Assembly: GCF_013364275.1 (NCBI RefSeq)
Contig: NZ_CP054932.1
Coordinates: 5,208,001-5,272,000 of the forward strand
Reading direction: 5' to 3'
Source: Actinomadura sp. NAK00032
GTDB taxonomy: Bacteria; Actinomycetota; Actinomycetes; Streptosporangiales; Streptosporangiaceae
DNA: 64,000 bases
Shown: positions 32,262 through 41,162 of the stretch, piece after piece
Layout of the letters: every line of letters begins with the position of its first letter
Position numbering within the stretch: position 1 is the first letter of the stretch
The notes under the pieces: generated by a model
The model's input: only the letters and a program-made list of their open reading frames with translations
Database searches by the model: none
What the model was told of the DNA's origin: nothing
Made by a program: the position numbers and the translations under genes

Positions 32262-33755
32262 ATGGCAGTACTCCCCGGCGGCGCGGCGCTCACCATGGCC
32301 GGGGGCGTGCGGGAGTTCGCCGCCTCGACTCCGGGCACCGTCGCCGTGGTCGACGGCGACCGGAGCCTCACCTACCGGGCGCTGGACGAGCGCGCGAGCC
32401 GGCTCGCCCAGGCGCTGCTGGCGCGCGGGCTGCGGCCCGGCGACCGCGTCGCCGTCCGGCTCGGGAACCGGCTGGAGTACCCCGAGGTCATCGCCGCGGC
32501 GGCGAAGGCCGGGCTGGTCCTCGTCCCCATCGGGACGCGGCTCACCGAAGCCGAGACCGCCTACATCCTGGAGCACTCGGGCGCGCGCGCCCACATCTCC
32601 GACGAGGAGCCGCAGGCCCCCGTCGAGGTGGTGCTGCGGATCGGCGGCACGGGGGCGGCCTCGTACGAGAAGGCGCTCGAATCGGCCCGGCCGGACGACC
32701 CGCGGGTCCCCGTCGACGAGAACGACGCGTGCTGCCTCTACTACACCTCGGGCACGACCGGCAAGCCCAAGGGCGTCCTGAGCAGCCACCGCGCGCGGAC
32801 CCTCATGTGCTACCTGTCGGCGATGGAGTGGGGCCTCGGCTCCCGGCGCGTCAGCCTCGCCGTCGCGCCGATGTACCACGGCGCCGGGATGGTCTTCGAC
32901 TACGCGCCCGTCGTCGCCGGCGGCACCGTCGTGATGCTGCCCAAGTGGGACCCCGAGCACATGCTCGCCCTCGCGGAGCGGCACCGCGCGCAGTCGGCGT
33001 TCCTCGTCCCGACGCACGCGCAGACGCTCCGCTCGTCCGGCGCCCTCGGCCGCCACGACGCCTCCAGCCTCGACACCCTCTACTTCAACGCGGCGGCCCT
33101 GCCCGCCACCCTGAAGGAGTGGGTCATGGAGGCGTTCCCGCACGCCGGCGTCCACGAGCTGTACGGCTCCACCGAGGCGGGCATCGTCACCAACTGCCGT
33201 CCCGCCGACGCCGCGCGCACCGGGTCGGTGGGCCTGCCCTGGTACATGACCGAGGTCCGCGTCGTCGACCCGGCGGGCGAGCCCGTCGGGCCCGGCGAGC
33301 GCGGCGAGCTGTTCAGCCGCTCCCCGTTCCTGATGAACGGGTACCTGCGCGACGACGGCGCCACCGCCGCCTGCACGACCGAGGACGGCTTCCTCACCAG
33401 CGGCGACATCGTCGTCCGCGACGAGGACGGCTTCGTCTACATCGTGGACCGCAAGAAGGACATGATCATCTCCGGCGGTGTGAACATCGCGCCCCGCGAG
33501 GTCGAGGACGTGCTGGGCGCCTTCCCCGGCGTCGCCGACTGCGCCGTGGTCGGGCACCCGGACGAGCAGTGGGGCGAGCGCGTCGCCGCGTACGTCGTCG
33601 TCCTGCCCGGCGCGGCCGTCACCGCGGACGACCTGGTGGCCCACTGCCGCGAGCGGCTGTCGGGCCCGAAGGTGCCGCGCAGCGTCGACTTCCTCCCGGC
33701 CCTGCCCCGCAACGGCGCGGGCAAGGTCCTCAAGCGCGAGCTCCGCGCGCGCTGA
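32262..33755 (+). CDS. Acyl-CoA synthetase / AMP-dependent ligase
   Basis: This 497-residue adenylating enzyme has the P-loop-like motif YYTSGTTGKPKG (about residues 160-171), LYGSTEAG near 300, and a C-terminal lysine in NGAGKVLKRELR. It activates a carboxylic acid as its CoA ester, feeding the island's CoA-dependent steps. ATG 32262 is preferred to the upstream ATG 32187 because GGAGGTGGGG lies directly before it and the tripartite operator would otherwise be coding. Confidence 0.93.
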   Translation: MAVLPGGAALTMAGGVREFAASTPGTVAVVDGDRSLTYRALDERASRLAQALLARGLRPGDRVAVRLGNRLEYPEVIAAAAKAGLVLVPIGTRLTEAETAYILEHSGARAHISDEEPQAPVEVVLRIGGTGAASYEKALESARPDDPRVPVDENDACCLYYTSGTTGKPKGVLSSHRARTLMCYLSAMEWGLGSRRVSLAVAPMYHGAGMVFDYAPVVAGGTVVMLPKWDPEHMLALAERHRAQSAFLVPTHAQTLRSSGALGRHDASSLDTLYFNAAALPATLKEWVMEAFPHAGVHELYGSTEAGIVTNCRPADAARTGSVGLPWYMTEVRVVDPAGEPVGPGERGELFSRSPFLMNGYLRDDGATAACTTEDGFLTSGDIVVRDEDGFVYIVDRKKDMIISGGVNIAPREVEDVLGAFPGVADCAVVGHPDEQWGERVAAYVVVLPGAAVTADDLVAHCRERLSGPKVPRSVDFLPALPRNGAGKVLKRELRAR

Positions 33756-33819
33756 CCACCGGGCCGCGGCGCTCCCGGCCCCGGTCCCACATTTCCCTAC
33801 ATCGAGAGAGGTGGCTTCT

Positions 33820-35058
33820 TTGCGCCCCCACGTGGAACTCATCCAGGAGAACGACTACGTCTGGCACGCCGCCGAACTCGCGGGCGGCGAGGGCCGCGCC
33901 AGCGAGCGCCGGCTGTCGGTCGACGAGGAGGACGGGTCCTGCTCGCTCCGCGTCGACTTCCACACGGACTGGGGCCGCGGCCCCGGCATCCACCACGCCA
34001 ACACCGAGTACCACGTGCTCGAAGGGTCGATGACCTACGGCGGCCGGCGGATCGGCAAGGGCGGCTACGTGTACGCGCCCAAGGGCGTCCCGACCGACGC
34101 CATCACCTTCAGCGAGGGCACCCGCATCCTGCACTACCGCGAGTACGGCGACGCCGGGTTCGACCCCGTGCAGAGCGTCGAGGCGCCGCGCTGGAAGGAC
34201 GCGCGCGAGGACGTCATCGTCATCGACTCCGAGGCGATGAAGTGGGACGCCGTCCCCAACCCCGGGCCCATGCCCGGCCTATTCATCAAGTACCTGCACG
34301 TGGACCCCGTGACGGGCTTCTACACCCGGCTCGTCCACGCCCAGGAGGGCTGGACGGACCACCGCCTCGCGCACCACCCGTGCTACGAGGAGGCGTACAC
34401 CGTCCAGGGGCACATGGAGTACAACTTCGGCACGCTGGACCTCGGCACGTACTTCTTCCGGCCCGCCCGCGTGAAGCACGGCCACTTCACCAGCATGGAG
34501 GGCGGCGCGACGTGGCTGCTGCGCTCCGACGGAGAGCTGTTCAACTGGTACACCCAGAGCGAGTGGGTCCGCTGGGGCGGCGAGGCGATCAACTGGGGCC
34601 CGTCGGACGACGGGCGCATGCGCTGGGCGATGTCGTCGCACGACATGGGCGCCGGCTCCCCCGGGCGCAGCGACCGCGACCTCGCCGACCTCCAGGCCTC
34701 GGTGCTGTACCAGCGCGAGCAGGGGCAGATCGACGAGGACTACGTCCAGCACGGCACGGGCACCGACAAGAGCCTGCTCGCCATCGCCAAGGCCATGGAC
34801 GCCGCCCGCCTCCAGGGCGGCCACGGGCACGACCACGACCATGACCACGAGCACGACCACGAGCACGAGCCGGTCGCCGCCGACTGGGGGGCCGAGGCCG
34901 CGTCGCTGGAGCACGCCGACGAGCGCACCGACGACCTCGCCCACGTCTGGGGCGCCGGCCGCGTCTGGAAGAAGGGCGACCCCGTCCCCGCCCCGATCCT
35001 GTCCAGCCGCCCGGTCCGCAGCCGCAGCGCCGGCCGCTGGAACGGCGACGGCATGTAG
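33820..35058 (+). CDS. Two-cupin protein with His/Asp-rich metal-binding stretch
   Basis: This 412-residue protein has a first cupin (YHVLEGSMTYGG, YVYAPKGVP) and a second (HHPCYEEAYTVQGHMEY, RPARVKHGHF). Near residue 335 a run of alternating His-Asp and His-Glu pairs (GHGHDHDHDHEHDHEHE) follows. Such stretches bind Zn, Ni or Co. TTG 33820 is favoured over GTG 33811 because AGAGAGGTGG at 33804-33813 would overlap the GTG. It may be a metal-dependent dioxygenase or hydrolase of the ligase operon; no closer family is recognised. Confidence 0.72.
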   Translation: MRPHVELIQENDYVWHAAELAGGEGRASERRLSVDEEDGSCSLRVDFHTDWGRGPGIHHANTEYHVLEGSMTYGGRRIGKGGYVYAPKGVPTDAITFSEGTRILHYREYGDAGFDPVQSVEAPRWKDAREDVIVIDSEAMKWDAVPNPGPMPGLFIKYLHVDPVTGFYTRLVHAQEGWTDHRLAHHPCYEEAYTVQGHMEYNFGTLDLGTYFFRPARVKHGHFTSMEGGATWLLRSDGELFNWYTQSEWVRWGGEAINWGPSDDGRMRWAMSSHDMGAGSPGRSDRDLADLQASVLYQREQGQIDEDYVQHGTGTDKSLLAIAKAMDAARLQGGHGHDHDHDHEHDHEHEPVAADWGAEAASLEHADERTDDLAHVWGAGRVWKKGDPVPAPILSSRPVRSRSAGRWNGDGM

Positions 35059-35071
35059 CACGGGACCACAG

Positions 35072-35103
35072 GGAAGCCCCGGGCCGCTCGGCCCGGGGCT
35101 TCC
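35072..35103. terminator. Strong bidirectional terminator
   Basis: A perfect 14-bp stem (35072-35085 with 35090-35103), 4-nt loop, followed by TTTG. It separates the convergent cupin and livF-like genes. Confidence 0.9.
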
Positions 35104-35120
35104 TTTGCAGAGGCACGCGG

Positions 35121-35852
35121 TCAGGCGGCCGACTCGCCGCCCAGGTACAGGGTCTTGACCATGGGGTCGGCCTCCACCTCCGCGGCCGTCCCGGACAGGC
35201 CGACGCGGCCCCGCTCCAGGACGTAGGCGCGGTCGGCCAGCCGCAGGGCGATGAGGGCCAGCTGCTCCACCAGCAGCACCGAGATGCCGCGCTCGGAGTG
35301 CAGCCGCTTGATGTAGGAGAACAGCTCGGCGGCCTTCAGCGGCGCCAGGCCGAGCGACGGCTCGTCCAGCACGAGCAGCTTCGGCTCGCTCATCAGCGCG
35401 CGCGCCACGGCGAGCATCTGGGCCTCGCCGCCGGACAGGGTGCCGCCGGCCTGGTCACGGCGTTCGGCGAGGCGCGGGAACAGCTCCAGCACCTCGTCCA
35501 TCAGCCGCTGGGTCCGGGCCCGGCCGCGCCGCAGCGCGAACCCGCCGAGCTGGAGGTTCTCCAGCACCGTGTGGTCGGGGAAGATCCGCCGCCCCTCGGG
35601 GACGTGCCCGACGCCGAGGCCGGCGCGGCGCCACCCGGGGACCCGGGTGATGTCCCGCCCGGCGAACGCGACGGTCCCTGCGGACGGCTTGAGCAGGCCG
35701 GAGAGCACCTTCAGCGTCGTGCTCTTGCCGGCGCCGTTCGGGCCGAGCAGGACGACGAACTCGCCCTCCCCGACCGTCACGGCGACGTCGTCCAGGACCC
35801 GGACGCCGCCGTAGCCCGCCCGGATCCCGGTCATCTCCAGCAGCGCGGTCAT
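35121..35852 (-). CDS. Branched-chain-type ABC transporter ATPase, LivF-like
   Basis: This 243-residue ATPase has Walker A GPNGAGKS (residues 37-44), signature TLSGGEAQM, and Walker B LLVLDEPSLGLAP. It couples ATP hydrolysis to the Liv-type importer encoded upstream. It is the last gene of the transporter operon and overlaps the fused LivM-LivG gene by 4 nt. Confidence 0.94.
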   Translation of the reverse strand: MTALLEMTGIRAGYGGVRVLDDVAVTVGEGEFVVLLGPNGAGKSTTLKVLSGLLKPSAGTVAFAGRDITRVPGWRRAGLGVGHVPEGRRIFPDHTVLENLQLGGFALRRGRARTQRLMDEVLELFPRLAERRDQAGGTLSGGEAQMLAVARALMSEPKLLVLDEPSLGLAPLKAAELFSYIKRLHSERGISVLLVEQLALIALRLADRAYVLERGRVGLSGTAAEVEADPMVKTLYLGGESAA

Positions 35853-37651
35853 GTCAGGTCCTCCACCAGGTCGGAGCGCCCGAGGTACGCGTCCAGCACC
35901 GCGGGGTCGGAGCGGACCTCGGCGGGCGCCCCGCAGGCGATCACCTTGCCGCTGTCGATGACGGTGACGCGGTCGCAGACGTCCATCAGGAAGTCCATGT
36001 TGTGCTCGATCAGCACCACCGCGAGGCCGTGGTCGCGGAACGCCCGGCACAGCCGCGCGAGCGCCTCGATCTCGGCCGGGACGAGCCCGGTGGCGGGCTC
36101 GTCGAGGATCAGCACGCGCGGGCTCGACGCGACCGCCCGGACGACCTCCAGCAGCCGCTTCTGGCCGTGCGACAGGGAGCCGGCCAGCTGCGCCGACCGG
36201 CCCGACAGCCCGGCGAACGCCAGCAGCTGGGCGGCCTCCGCGCGGGACGCGGCCTCACGGCGCCGGTAGGCGGGCAGCCGCAGGACCGCCGACGGCAGCC
36301 CGTACCGCTCGCGCCGGCGCATCCCGGCGAGGACGTTGTCGAGGACGGTCTGCTGCTCGAACAGGTGCGGGATCTGGAAGACCCGCGTGACGCCGCGCTC
36401 GGCGACCTCGAACGGGCGGCCCGGGGCCGGCTCCCCGCGGACCAGCACCTCGCCCGCGTCCAGCCGGTGGAAGCGGGTGAGGCAGGCGACGGTGGTCGAC
36501 TTGCCCGACCCGTTCGGCCCGATGATGCCGTGGACGGTCCCGGCCGCGACGGAGATGTCCACGCCGTCCACCGCCTTGACGCCGCCGAAGTGCTTGACCA
36601 GCCCGCGCCCCTCCAGCGCGGGGACGTCCGGGTCGGCGGCGGGCGGCAGCACCGACGCGGGCAGGTTCCCGGACGGCTCGGTGTCCTCGCCGTCGGGCGG
36701 GCGCCCGAACCGGCTGCCCCGCCAGGTGCCGACGATGCCGCGCGGGACGAGCATCATCGCGAGCAGCAGCGTGCACCCGAGGAACAGCGTCGTGTACCGG
36801 GCGTAGTCCTTGATCAGCTCGACGACGGCGGCGATGATCGCGACGCCGATCACCGGGCCGGCCAGCGTGCCGATGCCGCCGAGGAACAGCCCGACGAAGA
36901 ACACCAGGCCGTTGTCCAGGATGCCGACGTCGGGGTTGATGAAGCCGAGCTGCAGCGCGTACAGGCCGCCGGAGAGCCCGGCGATCGCGCCGGCGACGGT
37001 GAACACCAGGACCTTGGTGCGGGTCGGGCGGATGCCCATGGCCGCCGCGGTGTCCGGGCTCTCCTTGACCGCCATGACCGCCCGGCCGACGCCGCTGCGC
37101 ATCAGGTTGCGCTGGACGGCGTAGACCAGCAGCAGCGCGCCGAGCGTGACGTAGTAGAACTGGATCTTGCCGAGGCCGCCGGGGGCGACCCCGACGATGC
37201 CGTTGACGCCGCCGGTGACCGACTCCCAGGCCTTGCCGCCCTCCACCGCGATCAGGTTGGCGGCGAGCGTGATCATGCCGAAGTACAGGTAGGTGGCGCG
37301 CAGGCTGATGACCAGGACGAGCGCGGAGAACACCGCGCCGAGCAGCATCGCCAGCGCGACGCCCGCGAGCCACGGCAGCCCGGCCTCGACGGTGGTGTAG
37401 GCGACGGCGTAGCCGCCGATCAGCTGCATGCCGGTGTGCATCATCGACAGCAGCCCGCCGTACCCCATCGAGAGGTTGAGCGAGATGGTCAGGATGGCGC
37501 TGATCGCCGCGGCGGCGACCAGCCCGTCGTAGTACGAGGCGTTGTAGCTGTAGAAGTCGGTGATGGCCGGCCAGGCGAGCAGGACCGCGGCGGCCACCGC
37601 GGTGAGCAGCGCGGGCAGCCACCGCCGCAGGACGTCGTGTGCACCCTTCAT
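35849..37651 (-). CDS. Fused permease-ATPase of branched-chain-type ABC transporter (LivM-LivG)
   Basis: This 600-residue protein joins a LivM-type permease (about residues 1-320, with SLNLSMGYGGLLSM and GGIGTLAGPVIG) to a LivG-type ATPase (from about 350: Walker A GPNGSGKST, SLSHGQKRLLEV, LILDEPATGL). A Pro/Asp-rich linker connects them. The halves are normally separate genes, though such fusions are known. It works with the LivH and LivF proteins. Confidence 0.93.
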   Translation of the reverse strand: MKGAHDVLRRWLPALLTAVAAAVLLAWPAITDFYSYNASYYDGLVAAAAISAILTISLNLSMGYGGLLSMMHTGMQLIGGYAVAYTTVEAGLPWLAGVALAMLLGAVFSALVLVISLRATYLYFGMITLAANLIAVEGGKAWESVTGGVNGIVGVAPGGLGKIQFYYVTLGALLLVYAVQRNLMRSGVGRAVMAVKESPDTAAAMGIRPTRTKVLVFTVAGAIAGLSGGLYALQLGFINPDVGILDNGLVFFVGLFLGGIGTLAGPVIGVAIIAAVVELIKDYARYTTLFLGCTLLLAMMLVPRGIVGTWRGSRFGRPPDGEDTEPSGNLPASVLPPAADPDVPALEGRGLVKHFGGVKAVDGVDISVAAGTVHGIIGPNGSGKSTTVACLTRFHRLDAGEVLVRGEPAPGRPFEVAERGVTRVFQIPHLFEQQTVLDNVLAGMRRRERYGLPSAVLRLPAYRRREAASRAEAAQLLAFAGLSGRSAQLAGSLSHGQKRLLEVVRAVASSPRVLILDEPATGLVPAEIEALARLCRAFRDHGLAVVLIEHNMDFLMDVCDRVTVIDSGKVIACGAPAEVRSDPAVLDAYLGRSDLVEDLT

Positions 37652-38520
37652 CAGTGCGCCTCCATCGGCTTGCCGAACAGCCCGGACGGGAAGGCCACGA
37701 GGATCAGCGCCAGCAGCCCGAAGACGACGAAGTCCCCGGTCGTCGCGCCGGCGAGGTTGCGCACCACCGCGTCCAGCAGGCCGACGATCAGGCCGCCGGC
37801 CAGCGCGCCGCGCGGCGAGCCGACCCCGCCGATCACCGCGGCGATGAACCCCTTGATGGTGAACATCAGCCCGGAGGCCGGGCCGATGAACAGCAGCGGC
37901 GCGGCCAGCACGCCGGCGAAGGCGCAGATCACCGCGGCGATCACGAAGCTGAGCAGGACGACCCGGCGGACCGGGATGCCCATGATCACGGCGGCGTCGG
38001 CGTCGTGCGAGGCCGCCCGGATGGCGCGCCCGTAGGCGGTGCGCCGCAGGAACAGGTCGTAGCCGGCCATCACGGCGAGCGCGACGCCGATGGTGAGCAG
38101 CTGCTGCCAGGCGAGCCGCTGCCCGAAGACCTCCAGATGGCCGGGGGCCAGCGCGCGCGGGCGCAGCGCGTCCACGTCGAAGTAGCGCAGCGTGAACAGC
38201 GCCTGGAAGATCATCGCCGCGGCGAGGGTGGCGATGATCCAGGCGTACCGCGACCCGGACAGCCGCACCGGCAGCATGATCATCCGCTCGCTGAGCAGCC
38301 CCATCGCCGCGCCGAGCACCAGTGTGGCCAGCAGCGCCGCCGGCCACCCCCACTGCCACAGCGCGACCACCTGGTAGCTGACGGCCGCGCCGAGCACGAC
38401 CGGCTCGCCCTGGGCGAAGTTCAGCACCCGGGTGGGCTGGAAGACGATCGCCAGCGCCAGCGCGACCAGCGCGTACACCGACCCCGCGAACAGGCCGTCG
38501 AGCCAGACCTGCGCGCTCAC
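37651..38520 (-). CDS. Branched-chain-type ABC transporter permease, LivH-like
   Basis: This 289-residue membrane protein has GSVYALVALALAIVFQPTRV and NFAQGE at the N-terminus and GFIAAVIGGVGSPRGALAGG, the LivH transmission loop. GTG 38520 overlaps the binding-protein stop by 3 nt; the stop overlaps the fusion gene by 1 nt. Confidence 0.94.
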   Translation of the reverse strand: MSAQVWLDGLFAGSVYALVALALAIVFQPTRVLNFAQGEPVVLGAAVSYQVVALWQWGWPAALLATLVLGAAMGLLSERMIMLPVRLSGSRYAWIIATLAAAMIFQALFTLRYFDVDALRPRALAPGHLEVFGQRLAWQQLLTIGVALAVMAGYDLFLRRTAYGRAIRAASHDADAAVIMGIPVRRVVLLSFVIAAVICAFAGVLAAPLLFIGPASGLMFTIKGFIAAVIGGVGSPRGALAGGLIVGLLDAVVRNLAGATTGDFVVFGLLALILVAFPSGLFGKPMEAH

Positions 38521-39707
38521 GAGGGGCTGATCTCCTTCGTGTACCAGCCCTTGCCGTCCTTGTTCCACTGGTACAGGTGCACCTGGTGGTAGAACTCGTG
38601 GCTCGGGCCGGGCTTGATGGCGTTGCCGGACGGGGTCTGCTCCGCCGGCACGTCGAGCGCCTGGATCGCGGCGGCGAGCTTGGCGGCGTCGGTGCTCTTG
38701 GTGGACTTCACGGCCTGCTCGAAGGCGAACAGGCAGTCGGCGGTGATGGCCGCGCCCTTCGGCGACTGCGCCCCGCTCTTCGGCCCGACGTTCTTGCCGT
38801 ACTTCTGCTCGATCGCCTCGGTGTGCTTGCGGTACCCCGGCATCCACTCCGTCCGGGGCTTGCGGGTCGGGTACTCGTACAGCGCGGCGGGGAACACCGC
38901 GCCCTTGGCCGCGTCCCCGGCCGCCTCGATGAAGGAGATGTTCTGCATGCCGGACCCGGCGCCCACGATCTTGCCCTTGTAGCCGGCCTGCGCGGCCGCC
39001 GCCATCGTCTTGGCGCCGCCGACGCTGCTGGAGATCATGATCGCGCCGGCGTCCCCGAACTTCTCGACGTAGGCGCGGTGGCTCTGGTCGTCGGCCCGGC
39101 TCACCTGCCAGCCGAGGTACTTGATGCCCGCCTGGGGCAGCAGCTTCTTCATGAGCGCGTCGGTGTTCTTGCCGGTGTCGTCGCCCTCGTAGACGAGGCC
39201 GAGCGAGGTGACGCCCTCCTGCTTCAGCCAGTCCACGACCAACTGGCCGTCGAGCTCGGCGGGATCCTGCGAGCGGAAGCCGTACTTGAGGCCGGCGAAG
39301 CTGCCGGTCGAGACGGCGGGCTGGCAGTTGAGCTTCTCGCTCTTTTCGTAGGTGCCCTTGGCCGCGTCGTAGAACGCGGTCAGGGACGGGCCGATGACGA
39401 GCTTGACGGCGTCGTTGCCGGCCATCTCGTTGGCCGCCTGGACGGCCTTGCCCGGGTCGAGGCCCGAGTCGCGGGTGACGAGCTTCAGCTTCGAGCCGTC
39501 CAGCCCGCCCGCGTTGTTGATCCGCTCGATCTCGACGTTCAGGGAGTTCTGCTGGGAGATGCCGAGAACCGCGAAGGGACCGCTCATGGGCGAGATCAGC
39601 CCGATCTGGATCTCCGGTTTGTCACCCGCGGCCTTGCCCGAGCATCCGGTCGCGGTCACGGCGAGGGCCGCCAGCCCCGCGGCGACCGTGACGACTGATC
39701 TGCGCAT
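38517..39707 (-). CDS. Branched-chain-type substrate-binding lipoprotein
   Basis: This 396-residue periplasmic-binding-fold protein (Leu/Ile/Val or aromatic-acid type) has a lipoprotein signal ending TATGC with Cys22, followed by IQIGLISPMSGPFAVLG. ATG 39707 is chosen because GGAGG sits 5 nt before it, whereas GTG 39713 would lie on the GGAGG. In catabolic islands this family often binds aromatic or other organic acids. Both operator types lie upstream (39726-39750, 39789-39803). Confidence 0.93.
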   Translation of the reverse strand: MRRSVVTVAAGLAALAVTATGCSGKAAGDKPEIQIGLISPMSGPFAVLGISQQNSLNVEIERINNAGGLDGSKLKLVTRDSGLDPGKAVQAANEMAGNDAVKLVIGPSLTAFYDAAKGTYEKSEKLNCQPAVSTGSFAGLKYGFRSQDPAELDGQLVVDWLKQEGVTSLGLVYEGDDTGKNTDALMKKLLPQAGIKYLGWQVSRADDQSHRAYVEKFGDAGAIMISSSVGGAKTMAAAAQAGYKGKIVGAGSGMQNISFIEAAGDAAKGAVFPAALYEYPTRKPRTEWMPGYRKHTEAIEQKYGKNVGPKSGAQSPKGAAITADCLFAFEQAVKSTKSTDAAKLAAAIQALDVPAEQTPSGNAIKPGPSHEFYHQVHLYQWNKDGKGWYTKEISPS

Positions 39708-39725
39708 GTGCACCTCCGCCAGGAT

Positions 39726-39750
39726 GTTCCTGTTATCGGAACGCGGTTCC
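39726..39750. promoter_or_regulatory. Tripartite IclR-type operator, Liv-type importer
   Basis: Half-sites GTTCC (39726), GGAAC (39738) and GTTCC (39746) match the consensus exactly with N7 and N3. It lies 19 nt before the binding-protein start, just upstream of its GGAGG. Confidence 0.8.
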
Positions 39751-39788
39751 GTGACGTGGACGCTATAAAGGGCCGCGCAGCAGTGTCA

Positions 39789-39803
39789 ATAGGTCTGACT
39801 TTT
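39789..39803. promoter_or_regulatory. Putative GntR/FadR-type operator, site 3
   Basis: AATAGGTCTGACTTT with the core GTCTGAC, the reverse complement of GTCAGAC, lies 82 nt before the binding-protein gene. Confidence 0.6.
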
Positions 39804-39905
39804 TCGCTCATGACGTTTTCGTTACGCGGTGAGCTGCCAGAACGAGCGCGGATGCCACGCCCGCCGGGCGGCGGGCGCGGCACGGCGTGCCGTGCGGCGC
39901 CGCGG

Positions 39906-40712
39906 CTAATCGGGAACGTGGCCCATCAGAGCGGAAAGTCGTCCCGTCGCCGCGAGCAGCGCCCCGGCGCAGGCGTCCGCCTCGCCGCGGAACCGCTCCA
40001 CGGGCCCGCACACGCTCACCACCGCGGCCGGGAGGCCGTGGTGGTCGAAGACGGGCGCGGCGACGGAGGCCGCGCCCGACTGGCGCTCGGCGAACGAGCG
40101 GGCGTGGCCGCGCCGCCGGATCTCCGCCAGTTCCCGGCGCAGCGCGTCCGGCTCGACGACCGTGCGGTCGGTGAGCCGGCTGAGATGGTCGCCGGCGAGG
40201 TACTCCTCGATGTGCGCCGCGGGCAGGAAGGCCAGGAAGGCCTTCGACGAGGCGCCCGCGTGCAGCGGGAACGGGACCCCGAGCGACACCGACATGATCA
40301 CCTCCCGGTCGGGGGTCACCTGGTCGACGTACACCCGCTCGGCGCCCGCCCGGGTCGACAGCGTCGCCGTCTCCCGGGTGGCCCGCGACAGCCCGACCAG
40401 TTCCGGGGCCGCCAGCCGGCGCACGTCGATGTGGTCGAGGTAGGCCAGGCCGAGCCGCATCGCGGTCAGCCCGAGCGCGTACCGGCGGGTCTGCTCGTCC
40501 ACCCGCACCAGCCGGCGGCTGCGCAGCGAGGTGAGGATCCGGTGGACGGCGGGCTTGGACAGCCCGAGCGCCTCGGCGATCTCGGTGACGCCGAGCGTCC
40601 GGGCGCCCGCCTCGGCGAACAGCACCAGCACGTCCGCCGCCCGCTCCACCGTCGAGGCCGACTGCCCGGCCCGCTCGGCGGCGCGGGCGCGGGCACCGGT
40701 CTCCTGGGGCAT
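39906..40712 (-). CDS. IclR-family regulator, copy 1
   Basis: This 268-residue regulator has an N-terminal winged helix (TVERAADVLVLFAE, then GLSKPAVHRILTSLRSRRLV) and a C-terminal GAF-like effector domain (PFPLHAGASSKAFLAF, FAERQSGAASVAAPVFD). It is highly similar to the IclR at 51832-52653. It is the second gene after a small NIPSNAP/EthD-like gene whose promoter carries two tripartite sites, so feedback control is likely. Confidence 0.95.
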   Translation of the reverse strand: MPQETGARARAAERAGQSASTVERAADVLVLFAEAGARTLGVTEIAEALGLSKPAVHRILTSLRSRRLVRVDEQTRRYALGLTAMRLGLAYLDHIDVRRLAAPELVGLSRATRETATLSTRAGAERVYVDQVTPDREVIMSVSLGVPFPLHAGASSKAFLAFLPAAHIEEYLAGDHLSRLTDRTVVEPDALRRELAEIRRRGHARSFAERQSGAASVAAPVFDHHGLPAAVVSVCGPVERFRGEADACAGALLAATGRLSALMGHVPD

Positions 40713-40726
40713 CAGCGCCGTCCCGC

Positions 40727-41071
40727 TCAGCCGCGGCGCAGCCCGACGGGCACCGGCGGATCGGTGACGATCCGCGTGTCCAGGAACTCCCACCAGTCGT
40801 CCTGGGTGACGCGCTCGCCCTCCCATTCGGCGTCGGCCTTCAGCCCGCCGAGCGCGGCGCGATAGGCGCCCCACGCGGCCTCGTCCTCGAACGCGGCCCA
40901 GTTCTCCAACGTGTAGACGTCGCCGATCACGCTGTAGTACCAGCGGACCTCCTTGACCATGGGGAGGTCGCGGTAGAACCAGCGCTCGCGGTCCTCCAGC
41001 CACGCCCAGAACTCCTTCTGGTTGCGCCGGGACCGCTCGCTGAGCTTCATCCGGTAGACGAGGTAGATCAT
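40727..41071 (-). CDS. Small NIPSNAP/EthD-like protein
   Basis: This 114-residue protein is rich in Trp, Tyr and charged residues (RSRRNQKEFWAWLEDRERWF, VRWYYSVIGDVYTLENW), suggesting a ferredoxin-like dimeric alpha-beta barrel. ATG 41071 is chosen over 41086 because AGGAGG lies 6 nt before it. It is cotranscribed with the IclR gene. Function unknown. Confidence 0.72.
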   Translation of the reverse strand: MIYLVYRMKLSERSRRNQKEFWAWLEDRERWFYRDLPMVKEVRWYYSVIGDVYTLENWAAFEDEAAWGAYRAALGGLKADAEWEGERVTQDDWWEFLDTRIVTDPPVPVGLRRG

Positions 41072-41086
41072 GCGATGCCTCCTCAT

Positions 41087-41111
41087 GTTCCGCTGTGCGT
41101 AACATCGTCAC
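41087..41111. promoter_or_regulatory. Tripartite IclR-type operator, iclR operon proximal site
   Basis: Half-sites GTTCC (41087), GTAAC (41099) and GTCAC (41107), spaced N7 and N3. It lies 15 nt upstream of the NIPSNAP/EthD-like start; the third half-site is degenerate. Confidence 0.6.
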
Positions 41112-41137
41112 CTAGTTCGACTGTTGCGGGACATCTT

Positions 41138-41162
41138 GCAACAGCTTTCCGCTAAATGGAAC
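41138..41162. promoter_or_regulatory. Tripartite IclR-type operator, iclR operon distal site
   Basis: Half-sites GCAAC (41138), TTTCC (41146) and GGAAC (41158), N3 then N7. It overlaps the stop codon of the cupin gene (41152-41154) and is centred 51 nt from the proximal site. Confidence 0.6.
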
